Positions 8,794-18,070 of a DNA stretch of 22,439 bases are shown here, piece after piece. The translations under genes were made by a program, and so were the position numbers. Below the pieces are notes generated by a model. The model ran no database searches. It was not told where the DNA came from and saw nothing but the letters and a program-made list of their open reading frames with translations. Location: positions 1-22,439 of the forward strand of contig JADJQA010000044.1 of the NCBI GenBank assembly GCA_016712985.1, written 5' to 3'. Each line of letters starts with the position of its first letter. Position 1 is the stretch's first letter. The stretch is from Sulfuritalea sp. GTDB lineage: Bacteria > Pseudomonadota > Gammaproteobacteria > Burkholderiales > Rhodocyclaceae.

Positions 8794-9178
8794 AGAGCCT
8801 GCCGCCGTCCTGCCAGCGCCGACTTTTGTAAGGTGCTGATTTTTAGTGAATCGCCCTGCCGGCTTGTCTTTCAAGCGCGGTTGAATTGAAAGAGAGCTTG
8901 AAAGACCCCATGACCCACCGCCTGATCGAATCCTGGTTGCCGATTGCCGCGCTTGGCGAAGAGAGCGTGCGCGAACGGCGCTCGATGACCGCGCTGCCGC
9001 CGACCCACTGCACCTTCATGTCTGGTGGGCACGTCGGCCGCTGGTGGCTTCGCGGGCGGCGATTCTCGCCTCGCTCCTGCCGGCTGACGCCGACCGCGAC
9101 CAGTTCATGAGGGTGCTGGGGATACATGGCGACGCTGTCGCGGCTAAACAGCGCATCGCCAAAGCAACACGCGATGGT
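8794..9178 (+). repeat. Direct repeat, copy 2: methylase leader plus gene 5' end
   Basis: Partner of the block at 8107-8490. It supplies the leader and first 90 or so codons of the long methylase gene. See copy 1 for identity figures. Confidence 0.9.
8866..8906 (+). promoter_or_regulatory. Inverted repeat before the methylase start
   Basis: The same perfect arms as in copy 1: GTCTTTCAAGC (8866-8876) and GCTTGAAAGAC (8896-8906), ending three bases before the ATG at 8910. The loop differs at one base (A to G). Both arms are kept exactly in both leaders. Confidence 0.65.
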
Positions 9179-11390
9179 CTTCGCCTCGGGGCGGATGCCT
9201 ACGGCTATCCCCGCGCCGGTGCCGCTTCGAGATCGTCAGGAGCGTGAAACAGCAGTCGGCCGGGACGGTGTCGGGCGGTGCTGCCACCTGCCCCTTCCCC
9301 GATTGCGAACGGCTGGTCGATGGCGACGAGATCAAGCGCCAGGCCCAGGCCGGACAGATGGGCGAACAGCTCTACACCGTGGTCTACAAGCGCCGCATCG
9401 AGACCCGCACCAAGAGCGGCAAGCGCGGCAAGGACAAATGGGAACGCGGCTACCGCGCGCCGCGGCCCGAGGACGACGTGTCGGTGCTGCTCGCCGAGCG
9501 GCTGGCGGAGAGGCTGCCGGAATGGGAGGCGCTGGATATTGTGCCGACCGGAAAGATTTCCCGCCGACGCCAACGATGATCGCCCCATTCAATATGGGAT
9601 GCCCTTATGGCGCGACCTGTTTTCTCCCCGCCAACTTCTCGGCCACTGCACCGCGGTCGAGGTCTATCGGGAACTGCTGGACGAAGCCCAAGCGAACGGG
9701 GCATTGACCGACGTTGCCAAGGCAGCCTTTGGCTATCTGGCGCTGTCGCTGGACAAGATGCTCAACTACAACTCGCGCATGTCCGTCTGGATGTCGACGC
9801 GGGAGGTGATGGCCAATACCTTCAACCGCCATGACTTCGCTTTCTGCTGGTCCCACGCTGAAATGGCGCCGCTAATCGTCGGCCTCGGCTACGACTGGGC
9901 CATTGAGCAGACCGCAAAGTGCATCGAGGAGCTGGTCGCCCTGTGTCGCCCCGACGCGGGCGCTGGCGGGACGGCGCAGGATGCGTTTGACTTCCACGGC
10001 GAAGCGACGAAATTCATCCCGCCCTTGGTAACGCTGACCTGCCAGTCCGGCGACGCCCTCGACCACATCGCCGATGCCAGCGTCGATGCGGTGGTGATGG
10101 ACCCGCCCTATTACGACAATGTGATGTACGCCGAGCTGTCGGACTTCTTCTATGTCTGGCTCAAGCGCACCGCCGGCACGTCTATCCGGAACTCTTCCGC
10201 CGTGCCCTCACCGACAAGGACCACGAAGCGGTGGCCAATCCGGCGCGCTTCAAGGGCACAAAGGCGCCAAGGCGCTGGCCGGCCGCGATTACCAGCAGAA
10301 GATGGCGGCGATCTTCGCCGAGATGCGCCGTGTGCTGAAACCCGACGGCATCATGACCCTGATGTTCACCCACAAGGCAACCGGAGCCTGGGACGCACTG
10401 ACCAAGAAACTGATGGCCGCCGACTTCATGATCACCGCGTCGTGGCCGATCAACACCGAGGCGGAAGGTTCGCTGCACATCAAGGACAAGTCTGCTGCGA
10501 ACTCAACCATATTTCTCGTCTGCCGGCCGCGCGAAGCGGCGCAGGAGACGAGCTACTGGGAAGACGTGGAGCCGAAGGTGGCGGCGGCCGTACGTGAGCG
10601 CATCGCCGACTTCCAGGCTGGCGGCATACGCGGCGTCGATCTCTATCTGTCCTGCTTTGGCCCGGCGCTGGAGGAATTCTCGCGCCACTGGCCCCTGAAA
10701 CGCGGCACGCCGCGTCCCGACGAACAATCGAAGCGGCGCAAGCGGCAGACGGAACTGTTCGAGGAGGCCTACGACCCCTACGCCGTGACGCCGGAGGACG
10801 CGCTAGATGCCGCGCGGCGCGAGGTGAAGGCCTGGCGCCTCAAGCAACTCACCCACATGAAGGGACGCGCCGATCTCGACGCGCTGACCTCGTGGTTCGT
10901 GCTGGCCTGGGATGCTTTCCAGGCGCCGGTCTTCCCCTACGATGAAGCGCTGCGCCTGGCGCGGGTCTGCGGCGTCGACCTCGACCGCGAGGTGGTCGGG
11001 CATCTCGCCGAGAAGAAAGGTTCCGATCTCGTGTTGTGGGATTCCGCCGCCCGCGCCGCCAAGGGCACGCTAGGCCAGGCCGACGGCCGCGAGGCGATGA
11101 TCGATGCGCTTCATCATGCCGCACACGCCGCGCGGACCCGCACACTCGATGCTGCCCGCGAGTTGCTTCAAAAGGCCCGCGTCGATACCGACGCCGCCTT
11201 CCTGACGGCATTGGAGGCAGCACTCGAAGTGCTTCCGGTCGGCAAGGCTTTCGCCGGGCTTGAATTGCCCGATGCAGCCCAGGGCGCCGGAGCGGATTTC
11301 GACGCTCTGGAAAACCTGCGCCGCCTTGCCTTCGCGGAGCAGGTCGATGAGCCGAAGCAGTTGGCGATCTGGCAGGACGAAGCGGCCTAG
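8910..11390 (+). CDS. DUF1156 DNA methyltransferase, frameshifted and apparently lacking motif I
   Basis: Predicted adenine-type DNA methylase of the restriction or antiphage cassette. The N-terminus is MTHRLIESWLPIAALGEESV, and the DUF1156 hallmark HVWWARRPLVASRAAILASL is readable across frames. It continues to GADAYGYPRA near 9210, then jumps to RFEIVRSVKQQSAGTVSGG. A zinc-ribbon-like CPFPDC follows, then PIQYGMPLWRDLFSPRQLLG and YLALSLDKMLNYNSRMSVWM. The catalytic motif IV is VDAVVMDPPYYDNVMYAEL around 10085-10140. Next are GRDYQQKMAAIFAEMRRVLK, ASWPINTEAEGSLHIKDKSA and a helical C-terminus ending LAIWQDEAA. Family members have a DPxAGGGSxPxEA SAM-binding motif between YGYPRAF and the FEIVRS segment; it is absent here, so about 150-170 residues seem deleted. 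At least four frame changes occur besides (near 9000, 9060, 9580 and 10185). As written it should be inactive. Confidence 0.85.
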
Positions 11391-11399
11391 GACGCTAGC

Positions 11400-14300
11400 A
11401 TGGCACTGCTCTGCGACCACAAGTGGAAGTCCAAATACACGCCGGACGATGGCGATCTGGTGCAGCGCTTTTATGTTCAGGCGCTGGACGCCGCGGTGCG
11501 CTACGACCGCACCACCGGCTATTTTTCGGCATCCGCCCTGGCGCTCGCGGCGCGCGGCATCGAGGCGCTGGTGCGCAACAACGGCAAGATGCGTCTACTC
11601 GTCGGTTGCACGCTGGACAAGGATGAAACCGATGCGATCGCGGCGGGCTACGACTTGCGCGAAACTGTCTCCGGCCGCTTGATGAAAATGCCGCTACTCG
11701 CCGGCGACGCCGACCACCGAGAGGCGCTGGAACTCCTGTCGTGGATGGTGGCCAGGGGATTGCTCGACGTAAAGGTGGCCATCCCGAAGAACGAAGCCGG
11801 AAAGCCGATTCCCGAGTTTTCCCTGTTCCATGAAAAGGCGGGCGTCATAGAGGACAAGACCGGTGATCGCATCGCGTTTTCGGGCAGCATCAACGAGACC
11901 GCCGCCGGTTGGAAGCTGAACTGGGAGAGCTTTCACGTCTTCTGTTCCTGGGGCGGCGGCGATGCCCATATCCAGGCCGAGGAAGAGAGCTTCGCGCGCC
12001 TCTGGGAAGGCCGTTCGCCGACCGCCTGGGTGATGGAGATTGCCGATGCGATCGGCAAGGCGCTGCTCCTTCTTGCCGGCAGGTGACGCTGAGCCGGTAC
12101 GAGTGGTCCGATTGAACCAGGCGGGAGACATCGCGGCCCCGGCAATGCCGCCGGCCCCGCCTCCTGCTCCGCCGCCCTCTCCCATCGACGAGAAGCGGCG
12201 AGAGACCTGGGTTTCATCCACTCGGCTGCGGCAAGGCCGGATGGCGCTCGCGTCGGGGAGGCGACATCGGCGGTGGTGCCTTGGCCGCATCAGGTGCGGG
12301 CATTCCATCGCATGCATTCGACCTGGCCGCCGCGCCTGTTGATCGCCGACGAGGTGGGCCTGGGCAAGACCATCGAGGCCGGCCTGCTGCTGCGGCAAAC
12401 CTGGCTGTCAGGCCGCGCACGGCGCATTCTGGTGCTGGCGCCCAAGGCGGTACTGACCCAATGGCAAGTAGAGCTCAGGGAGAAATTCAACCTCGACTGG
12501 CCGATCTACGATGGCGATTCGCTGGTGTGGCAACCCACGCCGGCGCATCGCGACGGTGTCGCCAAACCGGTATCGCGCCAGGACTGGCATAAAGAGCCGT
12601 TCGTCATTGCGTCGTCGCACCTCATGCGGCGACGCGAACGCCAGACAGAGCTGATTCTCGACGCAGAGCCCTGGGACCTTGTGGTGCTGGACGAGGCACC
12701 ATGCCCGGCGCAAGAATCCCGGAGCACCGGGAGAGGGCGGCCCGAATCTGCTACTGCGGTTGATGCAGGGCATGGTCCAGCAGCAAAGGGCCCTCGGGCT
12801 GCTGCTGCTCACGGCGACGCCAATGCAGGTGCATCCTGTCGAAGTCTGGGATTTGGTATCACTGCTCGGCCTGCCGCCGGAGTGGTCCCCGCAGGCGTTT
12901 CTCGAATATTTTGCGGTCATCGGCAGGGGCAACCCTTCCCATCCCGATTTCGACAAGCTCGCGGCGCTGTTCCGCGCCACGGAGCGACGTTATGGCGAGA
13001 CACCGTTGGAACTGGCTCAGACCCTCGTCAAGGACGGTAGTCGGTTAAAGGCCAGGCGATTGCTCGGCGCACTGCGCGACCCCGCCGGTACGCCGCGCCG
13101 GCAGCTTGGAAATGAAGACCGCCGTGCCGCGCTGGACCTGCTCAAGGCGCGGTCGCCGCTGGCTGTGCTGATTTCGCGCCACACCCGAGACTTGCTGCGG
13201 GCCTATTTCAGGGCCGGCAAGGTCACCACTCCTATCGCCGAACGTCGGGTTCTCGACCAGTTCCTGCCGATGACGGATGCCGAGCGTACCGTGTATGAAG
13301 CGGTCGAGGATTACATCTCGACGACCTACGACGCCGCCTCTCCAGACGAAAAGACCAGTGTCGGGTTCGTCATGACGATCTATCGGCGGCGCCTGTCGTC
13401 TTCGTTTGCGTCCCTGATACAGACCCTGGAGACGCGACTCGCCGGAATGTCGAACGCGGAACAGGCCAGGTTCAACGGCGCTGAAGATTTGCCAGACGAT
13501 GAAACGGCGGAGGACGTGGTCGACGCCGATGATGCGCAGTTGATGGAACGCCAAGCCCTGCAACGGGAAGAGCAAACGGAAATTGCTCGCCTGATCGACA
13601 TGGCCAGGGCACTGCCCACGGATACCAAGGCACGCGCCCTGGTCGATGCTGTGCATGCCCTGCAGGAACAGGGTTACACGCAGGCCATCGTCTTTACCCA
13701 GTACACCGACACATTGGATTTCGTGCGCGATGTTTTGGTCGGGGAGGGCCTTTCGGTGATGTGCTTTTCGGGACGCGGTGGCGAGGTAATGCTTCCTTCC
13801 GGCGACTGGAAAACCATTTCGCGCGAAGATACCAAACGCCGCTTTCGCAACGGCGATGCGCAGGTCCTGCTCTGCACCGACGCCGCGGCCGAGGGCCTCA
13901 ACTTCCAGTTCTGCGGCGCCCTGGTGAATTACGATGCACCATGGAACCCCATGCGCGTCGAGCAGAGGATCGGTCGTATCGACCGCCTGGGTCAGAAGTT
14001 CGAGAAGATTGCCGTCGTGAATCTGATGTACGAGGACACCGTGGAGGCAGACGTGTACGCTGCCCTGCGCAATCGTATCGGCCTGTTCACCAGCGTCGTC
14101 GGCAAGCTCCAGCCCATCCTGTCACGCCTGCCGCATCGTATCGCCGAAGCGGCGCTGGCCAGCCGGGAGGAGCGCACTCGCTTGCGCGCAAATCTGCTCT
14201 CCACGCTCGAAGAAGAAGTTGCCGAGTCCGAGAGCGAGGCCTTCGATATTGACGCCGCTACCCGCGATGCGATGACGATTCCCTTCCTGCCCGCGCCGCC

Positions 14301-14517
14301 TCTGACCATGGCCTACCTGGCAAGAGTGCTGAGGGACGCCGACCTGCTACCACCGGGAGTCGAGGTGCAGCAGCGCAGTGAGATCGAGTTCTCTTGGCGA
14401 GCGCCCGGCATGCCCGAACCTCTGCGCGCTACGACTGATCTGGATTTCTACGAGGCTCATTCGTCGAGCGTGGAGTTCTGGTCGGCGGGGAGTCCTCTCT
14501 TCCCCGACATTGCATAG
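11400..14517 (+). CDS. Phospholipase D-like nuclease fused to SNF2-type helicase
   Basis: About 1,040 residues across three frame changes (near 12065, 12205 and 12700). Residues 1-225 form a PLD-like domain starting MALLCDHKWKSKYTPDDGDL, with the HKD-type motif FHEKAGVIED and FSGSINET (HxK, D, GSxN) near residues 140-165. A proline-rich linker (PAMPPAPPPAPPPSP) follows. The helicase part has VPWPHQVRAFHRM, motif I ADEVGLGKTIEAGLL, motif II VVLDEA with HHARRKNPG in the next frame, LLLLTATPMQVHP, motif V LCTDAAAEGLNFQF and motif VI VEQRIGRIDRLGQKFEK, all typical of SNF2/RapA-like superfamily 2 enzymes. It probably translocates on DNA and may cut it. It starts nine bases after the methylase stop and is the last cassette gene. 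Its end, SAGSPLFPDIA, may be slightly short for the family. Confidence 0.88.
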
Positions 14518-14637
14518 CAGCAGACCGCCGAAGGTGGTGGAACCAAACCAAGCGGATTGCCAAACCCGATACCAAACGCCTTGTGTCAAGCCCAACAAGC
14601 CCAAGCCGATCGCTGGGGCCTGGCGCCTGATCGCCGG

Positions 14638-14711
14638 TGGAGCGGGCGAAGGGAATCGAACCCTCGTCATGAGCTTGGGAAGCTCAGGTAATGCCATTAT
14701 ACGACGCCCGC
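14638..14711 (-). tRNA. tRNA-Gly (anticodon CCC)
   Basis: The reverse strand reads GCGGGCG (acceptor), a D-arm with AATGG, an anticodon stem TGAGC/GCTCA with loop TTCCCAA (anticodon CCC), a T-arm AGGGTTCGATTCCCT, CGCCCGC, discriminator T and an encoded CCA. It is very similar in the 3' half to bacterial tRNA-Gly(CCC). The 3' end points into the 121-base gap before the helicase gene, the usual geometry for an island inserted at a tRNA 3' end. No second copy of the tRNA 3' sequence was found near 2700-2919 and no integrase is visible. Confidence 0.95.
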
Positions 14712-14731
14712 GTCGGGGCCAAATTCTAGCC

Positions 14732-16199
14732 CTACATCAGGACAATGTCGAACTGCTCCTGCAGGTAACCGCTCTCCGCGTGGAGGGAAATCGGCAGGCC
14801 GATGAACTCGGACAACATCGCCAGCGCCTGCGATTCCTCGTCGAAAAACAGGTCGATCACCGACGGCGCGGCGAGCACGCGCATCTCGCGCGCGGTGAAC
14901 TGCCGAGCCTCGCGCAGCAGTTCGCGCAGAACCTCGTAGCACATGGTCTGCGCGGTCTTCACCTGGCCGCGTCCGCCGCAAGTGGGGCAGGGCTCGCACA
15001 GCACATGGGCCAGGCTTTCGCGGGTGCGCTTCCTGGTCATCTCGATCAACCCGAGCTGGGTGAAGCCGGAAACCGTGATGCGTGTGTTTTCGTGCGCCAG
15101 GGCCTTGTTGAATTCAGTGAGCACTGCTGCCTTGTGTTCTTCGTCCGCCATGTCGATGAAGTCGGCGATGATGATGCCGCCGAGGTTGCGCAGCCTGAGC
15201 TGGCGGGCGATGGTCTGCGCCGCTTCGAGATTGGTCTTGAAGATGGTGTCGTCGAAATTGCGCGAGCCGACGTAGCCGCCGGTGTTCACGTCCACCGTGG
15301 TCATCGCCTCGGTCTGGTCGAAGATCAGGTAGCCGCCGGACTTCAGATCGACGCGGCGCGCCAGGGCTTTCTGGATCTCGTCCTCGACGCCATGCAGGTC
15401 GAACAGCGGTCGTTCGCCGGTGTAGTGCAGCAGGCGGTCGCTGACCTGCGGCACGTACTCTGGGCGAAGGCTTGCAGCTTCAGGAAATTCTCGCGCGAGT
15501 CGATGAGGACGCCGGTGGTCTCGCTGCCCACCAGATCGCGCAGCACCCGCTGCGCCAGCGTCAGGTCGTGATGCAGCAGCATTGGCGGCAAGGCGCCGAC
15601 GCTGCGGCTCTTGATCTCGCGCCAGATGCGGCGCAAATAAGCGATGTCGGCCGCCAGCTCGGCGTCGCTGGCGTCCGCGCCGACCGTGCGCAGGATATAG
15701 CCGCCGGGCTGATCGGTCGGCAGCAGGGCCTGGATGCGCGCGCGCAGCCTTTCGCGCTCGGCATCGTCGCCAATCCGCTGCGAGATGCCGATGTGGTAGT
15801 CCTGGGGCAGATGCACCAGCAGGCGCCCGACGATGGAAATCTGGGTGCTCCGGCGCGCGCCCTTGGTGCCGATCGGATCCTTTTGCACCTGCACGGTCAG
15901 CGCCTGGCCCTCGCTCAGAACGCGCTCGATGGGGCGCGTTTCGTGGCCGCCATAGCCATTGACGCCGGGTCGTTCGCTCCAGATGTCGGCGACATGGAGA
16001 AAAGCGGTGCGCTCCAGTCCGATTTCGATGAAGGCCGACTGCATGCCGGGCAGCACGCGCACCACGCGGCCAAGATAGACATTGCCGACAATGCCGCGAC
16101 CGTTGGTGCGCTCGATGTGCAGTTCCTGCACCACACGCCCTGCTGCAGCAGGGCGACGCGGGTCTCCTGCGGTGTGAAGTTGATGAGGAACTGTTCCAC
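14732..16199 (-). CDS. rng: Ribonuclease G
   Basis: Endoribonuclease of the RNase E/G family, which matures the 5' end of 16S rRNA and starts decay of some mRNAs. It begins VEQFLINFTPQETRVALLQQ and, after a frame change near 16137, VQELHIERTNGRGIVGNVYL, the S1-containing N-terminus (GRVVRVLPGMQSAFIEIG). A second frame change is near 15460. The catalytic region has MTTVDVNTGGYVGSRNFDDT and GGIIIADFIDM, with the metal-binding aspartates of the family, and the zinc-link region reads CEPCPTCGGRGQVKT. The C-terminus is YLQEQFDIVLM. About 489 residues, the normal length. GTG at 16199 is the only in-frame start; an out-of-frame ATG at 16204 hints at one more base error. It lies downstream of maf, separated by a repeat-filled gap. 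Confidence 0.92.
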
Positions 16200-16225
16200 C
16201 TCATGGCACGACCCTCCCCCATCCC

Positions 16226-16323
16226 CTCCCCAGGGGAGGGGGTGACGATGGGTCGGCCGCAAGAAAACGCGGCCTCCTTGTCGTACGCCGACCCCGCTTG
16301 GGGCGGCCCGGAGCCGGGGTCAT
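16226..16323. repeat. Intergenic direct repeat, copy A
   Basis: About 98 bases starting CTCCCCAGGGGAGGGGGTGA and ending GAGCCGGGGTCAT, repeated at 16548-16646 with about ten differences. Internal palindromes (CTCCCCAGGGGAG; GGCCGC with GCGGCC around AAGAAAAC; GACCCCGCTTGGGGC) make it a likely REP-type intergenic repeat. It abuts the rng start. Confidence 0.85.
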
Positions 16324-16343
16324 GGCACGCCTCTCCCCATCCC

Positions 16344-16560
16344 CCTCCCCGGGGGCTGGCGTATGCACATCTCTCCCGTCATTCCGGCGTAGGCCGAATC
16401 CAGTGGACAGGGACCGCAAAACATCGATTTACCCTGTATGTCTTGGCTTTTCTTGCCGAAGACCGTCCCGAAATCCATCGCCTCAGCCCTTCTGGACCCC
16501 GGCTTTCGCCGGGGAGACGGTGCCGTTGAGATGTGTGCATACGGTAGCTCCCCAGGGGAG
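16344..16560. repeat. Long imperfect inverted repeat, MITE-like
   Basis: The left arm (about 16344-16407) contains CGTATGCACATCTC then CGTCATTCCGGCG and AATCCAG. The right arm (about 16492-16560) contains CTGGACCCCGGCTTTCGCCG, GAGACGG and GAGATGTGTGCATACG in inverted order. The unpaired core of about 85 bases has no gene. Overall length and arms fit a miniature inverted-repeat element or a REP doublet. No target duplication could be defined, because the element sits between copies A and B of a direct repeat. Confidence 0.6.
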
Positions 16561-16646
16561 GGGGTGACAGTGGTTCGGCCGCAAGAAAACGCGGCCTCCA
16601 TGTCATACGCCGACCCCCGCTTGGGGCGGCCCGGCGCCGGGGTCAT
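16548..16646. repeat. Intergenic direct repeat, copy B
   Basis: Second copy of the block at 16226-16323, in the same orientation. It overlaps the last bases of maf at 16643-16646, so the maf stop lies inside the repeat edge. Confidence 0.85.
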
Positions 16647-17250
16647 AACGGATACCCGAATTCGCGCAGCAGCAGCGCGGTTTCGCACAGCGGCAGGCCG
16701 ACGATGCCGGAATGCGAGCCGTGAATCTCTTCGAGCAGAAGGTGGCGGGGCGCGCCCTGAATGCCGTAGGCGCCGGCCTTGTCCATCGGCTCGCCGCTGT
16801 ACTGTAGCGGCGGATCTCTTCCGCGCCCAACTGGCGAAAGCGCACAGCGCTGATCGACAAACGCTGTTCAACGCGCTCGCCGCGCGCCACCGCGATGGCC
16901 GTCAGGACACGATGGCTGCGGCCGGACAGCCGCGTCAGGATCGCCGCCGCGTCAGCTTCGTCCTTCGGCTTGGCGATGATCGCGCCATCCAGATCGAGCG
17001 TCGTGTCGGCCGCCAGCACCGGGCGCGCGACGATCGACCGGTGCGCCATCAGGCCGGCGGCGAACACCGCCTTGGCCCGCGCCACGCGCTGCACGTAGCT
17101 TCCGGCGTTTCGTCGGGCAGCCGCCTCATTCACTTCCGCATCTCGCGCAGCAGGGTGCGAAACAGCAGAAGTCGAAGCGCACGCCGATCTGCGTCAGCAA
17201 TTCGCGGCGGCGCGGACTTCTGAGGCGAGGTAGATGCGCTGGTCAACCAT
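16643..17250 (-). CDS. maf: Maf-family nucleoside triphosphate pyrophosphatase, frameshifted
   Basis: Hydrolyses non-canonical or excess nucleoside triphosphates to monophosphates. The start MVDQRIYLAS is followed in another frame by RRELLTQIGVRFD. The middle part reads EVNEAAARRNAGSYVQRVAR then AKAVFAAGL and VLAADTTLDLDGAIIAKP, which holds the catalytic aspartate, then ILTRLSGRSHRVLTAIAVA. After a frame change near 16805 come GEPMDKAGAYGIQG and GIVGLPLCETALLLREFGYP. GEPMDKAGAYGIQG indicates the YhdE-like (dTTP/UTP) branch rather than the YceF branch. At least four frame changes. About 200 residues, the normal length. It starts two bases after the rlmH stop. Confidence 0.85.
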
Positions 17251-17252
17251 GC

Positions 17253-17724
17253 TCAGTCGCGATGGTAGGGTGGCCCTGCAGCAGGCTCGCGGCGCGATAC
17301 AGCGCCTCGGCGAGGATCACTCGCACCAGGGCATGGGGCAGGGTCAGGCTGGAAAGACGCATGGTTTCGTGGGCAGTGCTCTTGATCCGGGCATCCAGCC
17401 CGTCGGGACCGCCGATGATGAAGGCCACATCATCGCCGCTGGCCATCCATTTTGCCAGACGCTCGGCCAGTTGCCGCGTCGTCGGCGCTGTGCCGCGTTC
17501 ATCCAGCGCAATGCGCCGACAGCCGGCCGGCAGTTGCGCCTCGATGCGCGTCGCCTCCTGCGCCAGCATGGCTGGCGCGGTCTTGCCCGCAGGTGCGCGG
17601 CGCGGGCCTGATCTCCAGCAACTCCAGCGGCAGTTCGCGCGGCAGCCGCTTCGCGTACTCGGCCCAGCCGGCCGCGACCCATTCCGGCGGCCGCGCGGAA
17701 ACCGCCGCGACGATCAACTTCCAT
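17253..17724 (-). CDS. rlmH: 23S rRNA pseudouridine-1915 N3-methyltransferase RlmH, frameshifted
   Basis: SPOUT-class methyltransferase acting on helix 69 of 23S rRNA. The N-terminus (ATG at 17724) reads KLIVAAVSARPPEWVAAGWA then EYAKRLPRELPLELLEI. After frame changes it continues MLAQEATRIEAQLPAGCRRI, ALDERGTAPTTRQLAERL, then AFIIGGPDGLD, the SAM-binding knot, SLTLPHALVRVILAEALYRA, and ends LLQGHPYHRD in the corrected frame. ATGGAAG at the start appears to hold one extra G compared with the expected ATGAAG, which fuses its frame to rsfS. About 155 residues. Three frame changes in all. Confidence 0.88.
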
Positions 17725-18070
17725 GCGCCCTCGGCGTCGCTGTCGGCCTTCTTCCGCGCGCGTTTGGGCGCCACCTTCCACAGCTCTTCGAGGTTGTAAT
17801 AGGCGCGCACCACCGGCTGCATCACATGCACCACGATGTCGCCGAGATCGACCAGTACCCATTCGCCGGCTTCCTCGCCCTCGATGCCGATCACCTGGCC
17901 GCCGGCCTCCTTGACCTTGTCATGGACGTTTGCGCGCCAGGGACTTGACGTCGGCGATTAAATCTCCGGTGGCGATGATGATCCGGTCGAACAGGGCGGA
18001 AAGCTTGCTGGTGTTGAGTACCTCGATATCCCTGGCCTGATGTCCTCGTCTGAAGTTTCCTAATGTCCAT
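17722..18070 (-). CDS. rsfS: Ribosome silencing factor RsfS, frameshifted
   Basis: Binds ribosomal protein L14 (uL14) and blocks subunit joining in starved cells. The start MDIRKLQT (ATG at 18070) is followed in another frame by DIEVLNTSKLSALFDRIIIA and TGD, then HDKVKEAGGQ and, cleanly, VIGIEGEEAGEWVLVDLGDI and VVHVMQPVVRAYYNLEELWK, ending RARKKADSDAEGA. About six residues expected after KLQT (LVVDAL-like) are missing along with the frame change. The stop is hidden by the extra G at the rlmH start, so the end is approximate. The ATG overlaps the end of nadD, consistent with one operon. Confidence 0.88.

Noticed and set aside
8100..8910. CRISPR-like or iteron array
   Set aside because: Only two copies of the leader exist, at unequal internal spacing, and no regularly spaced repeats were seen.
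14378..15571. A 397-residue forward frame across the tRNA and rng
   Set aside because: It reads through a tRNA and antisense to ribonuclease G, so it is a chance frame.
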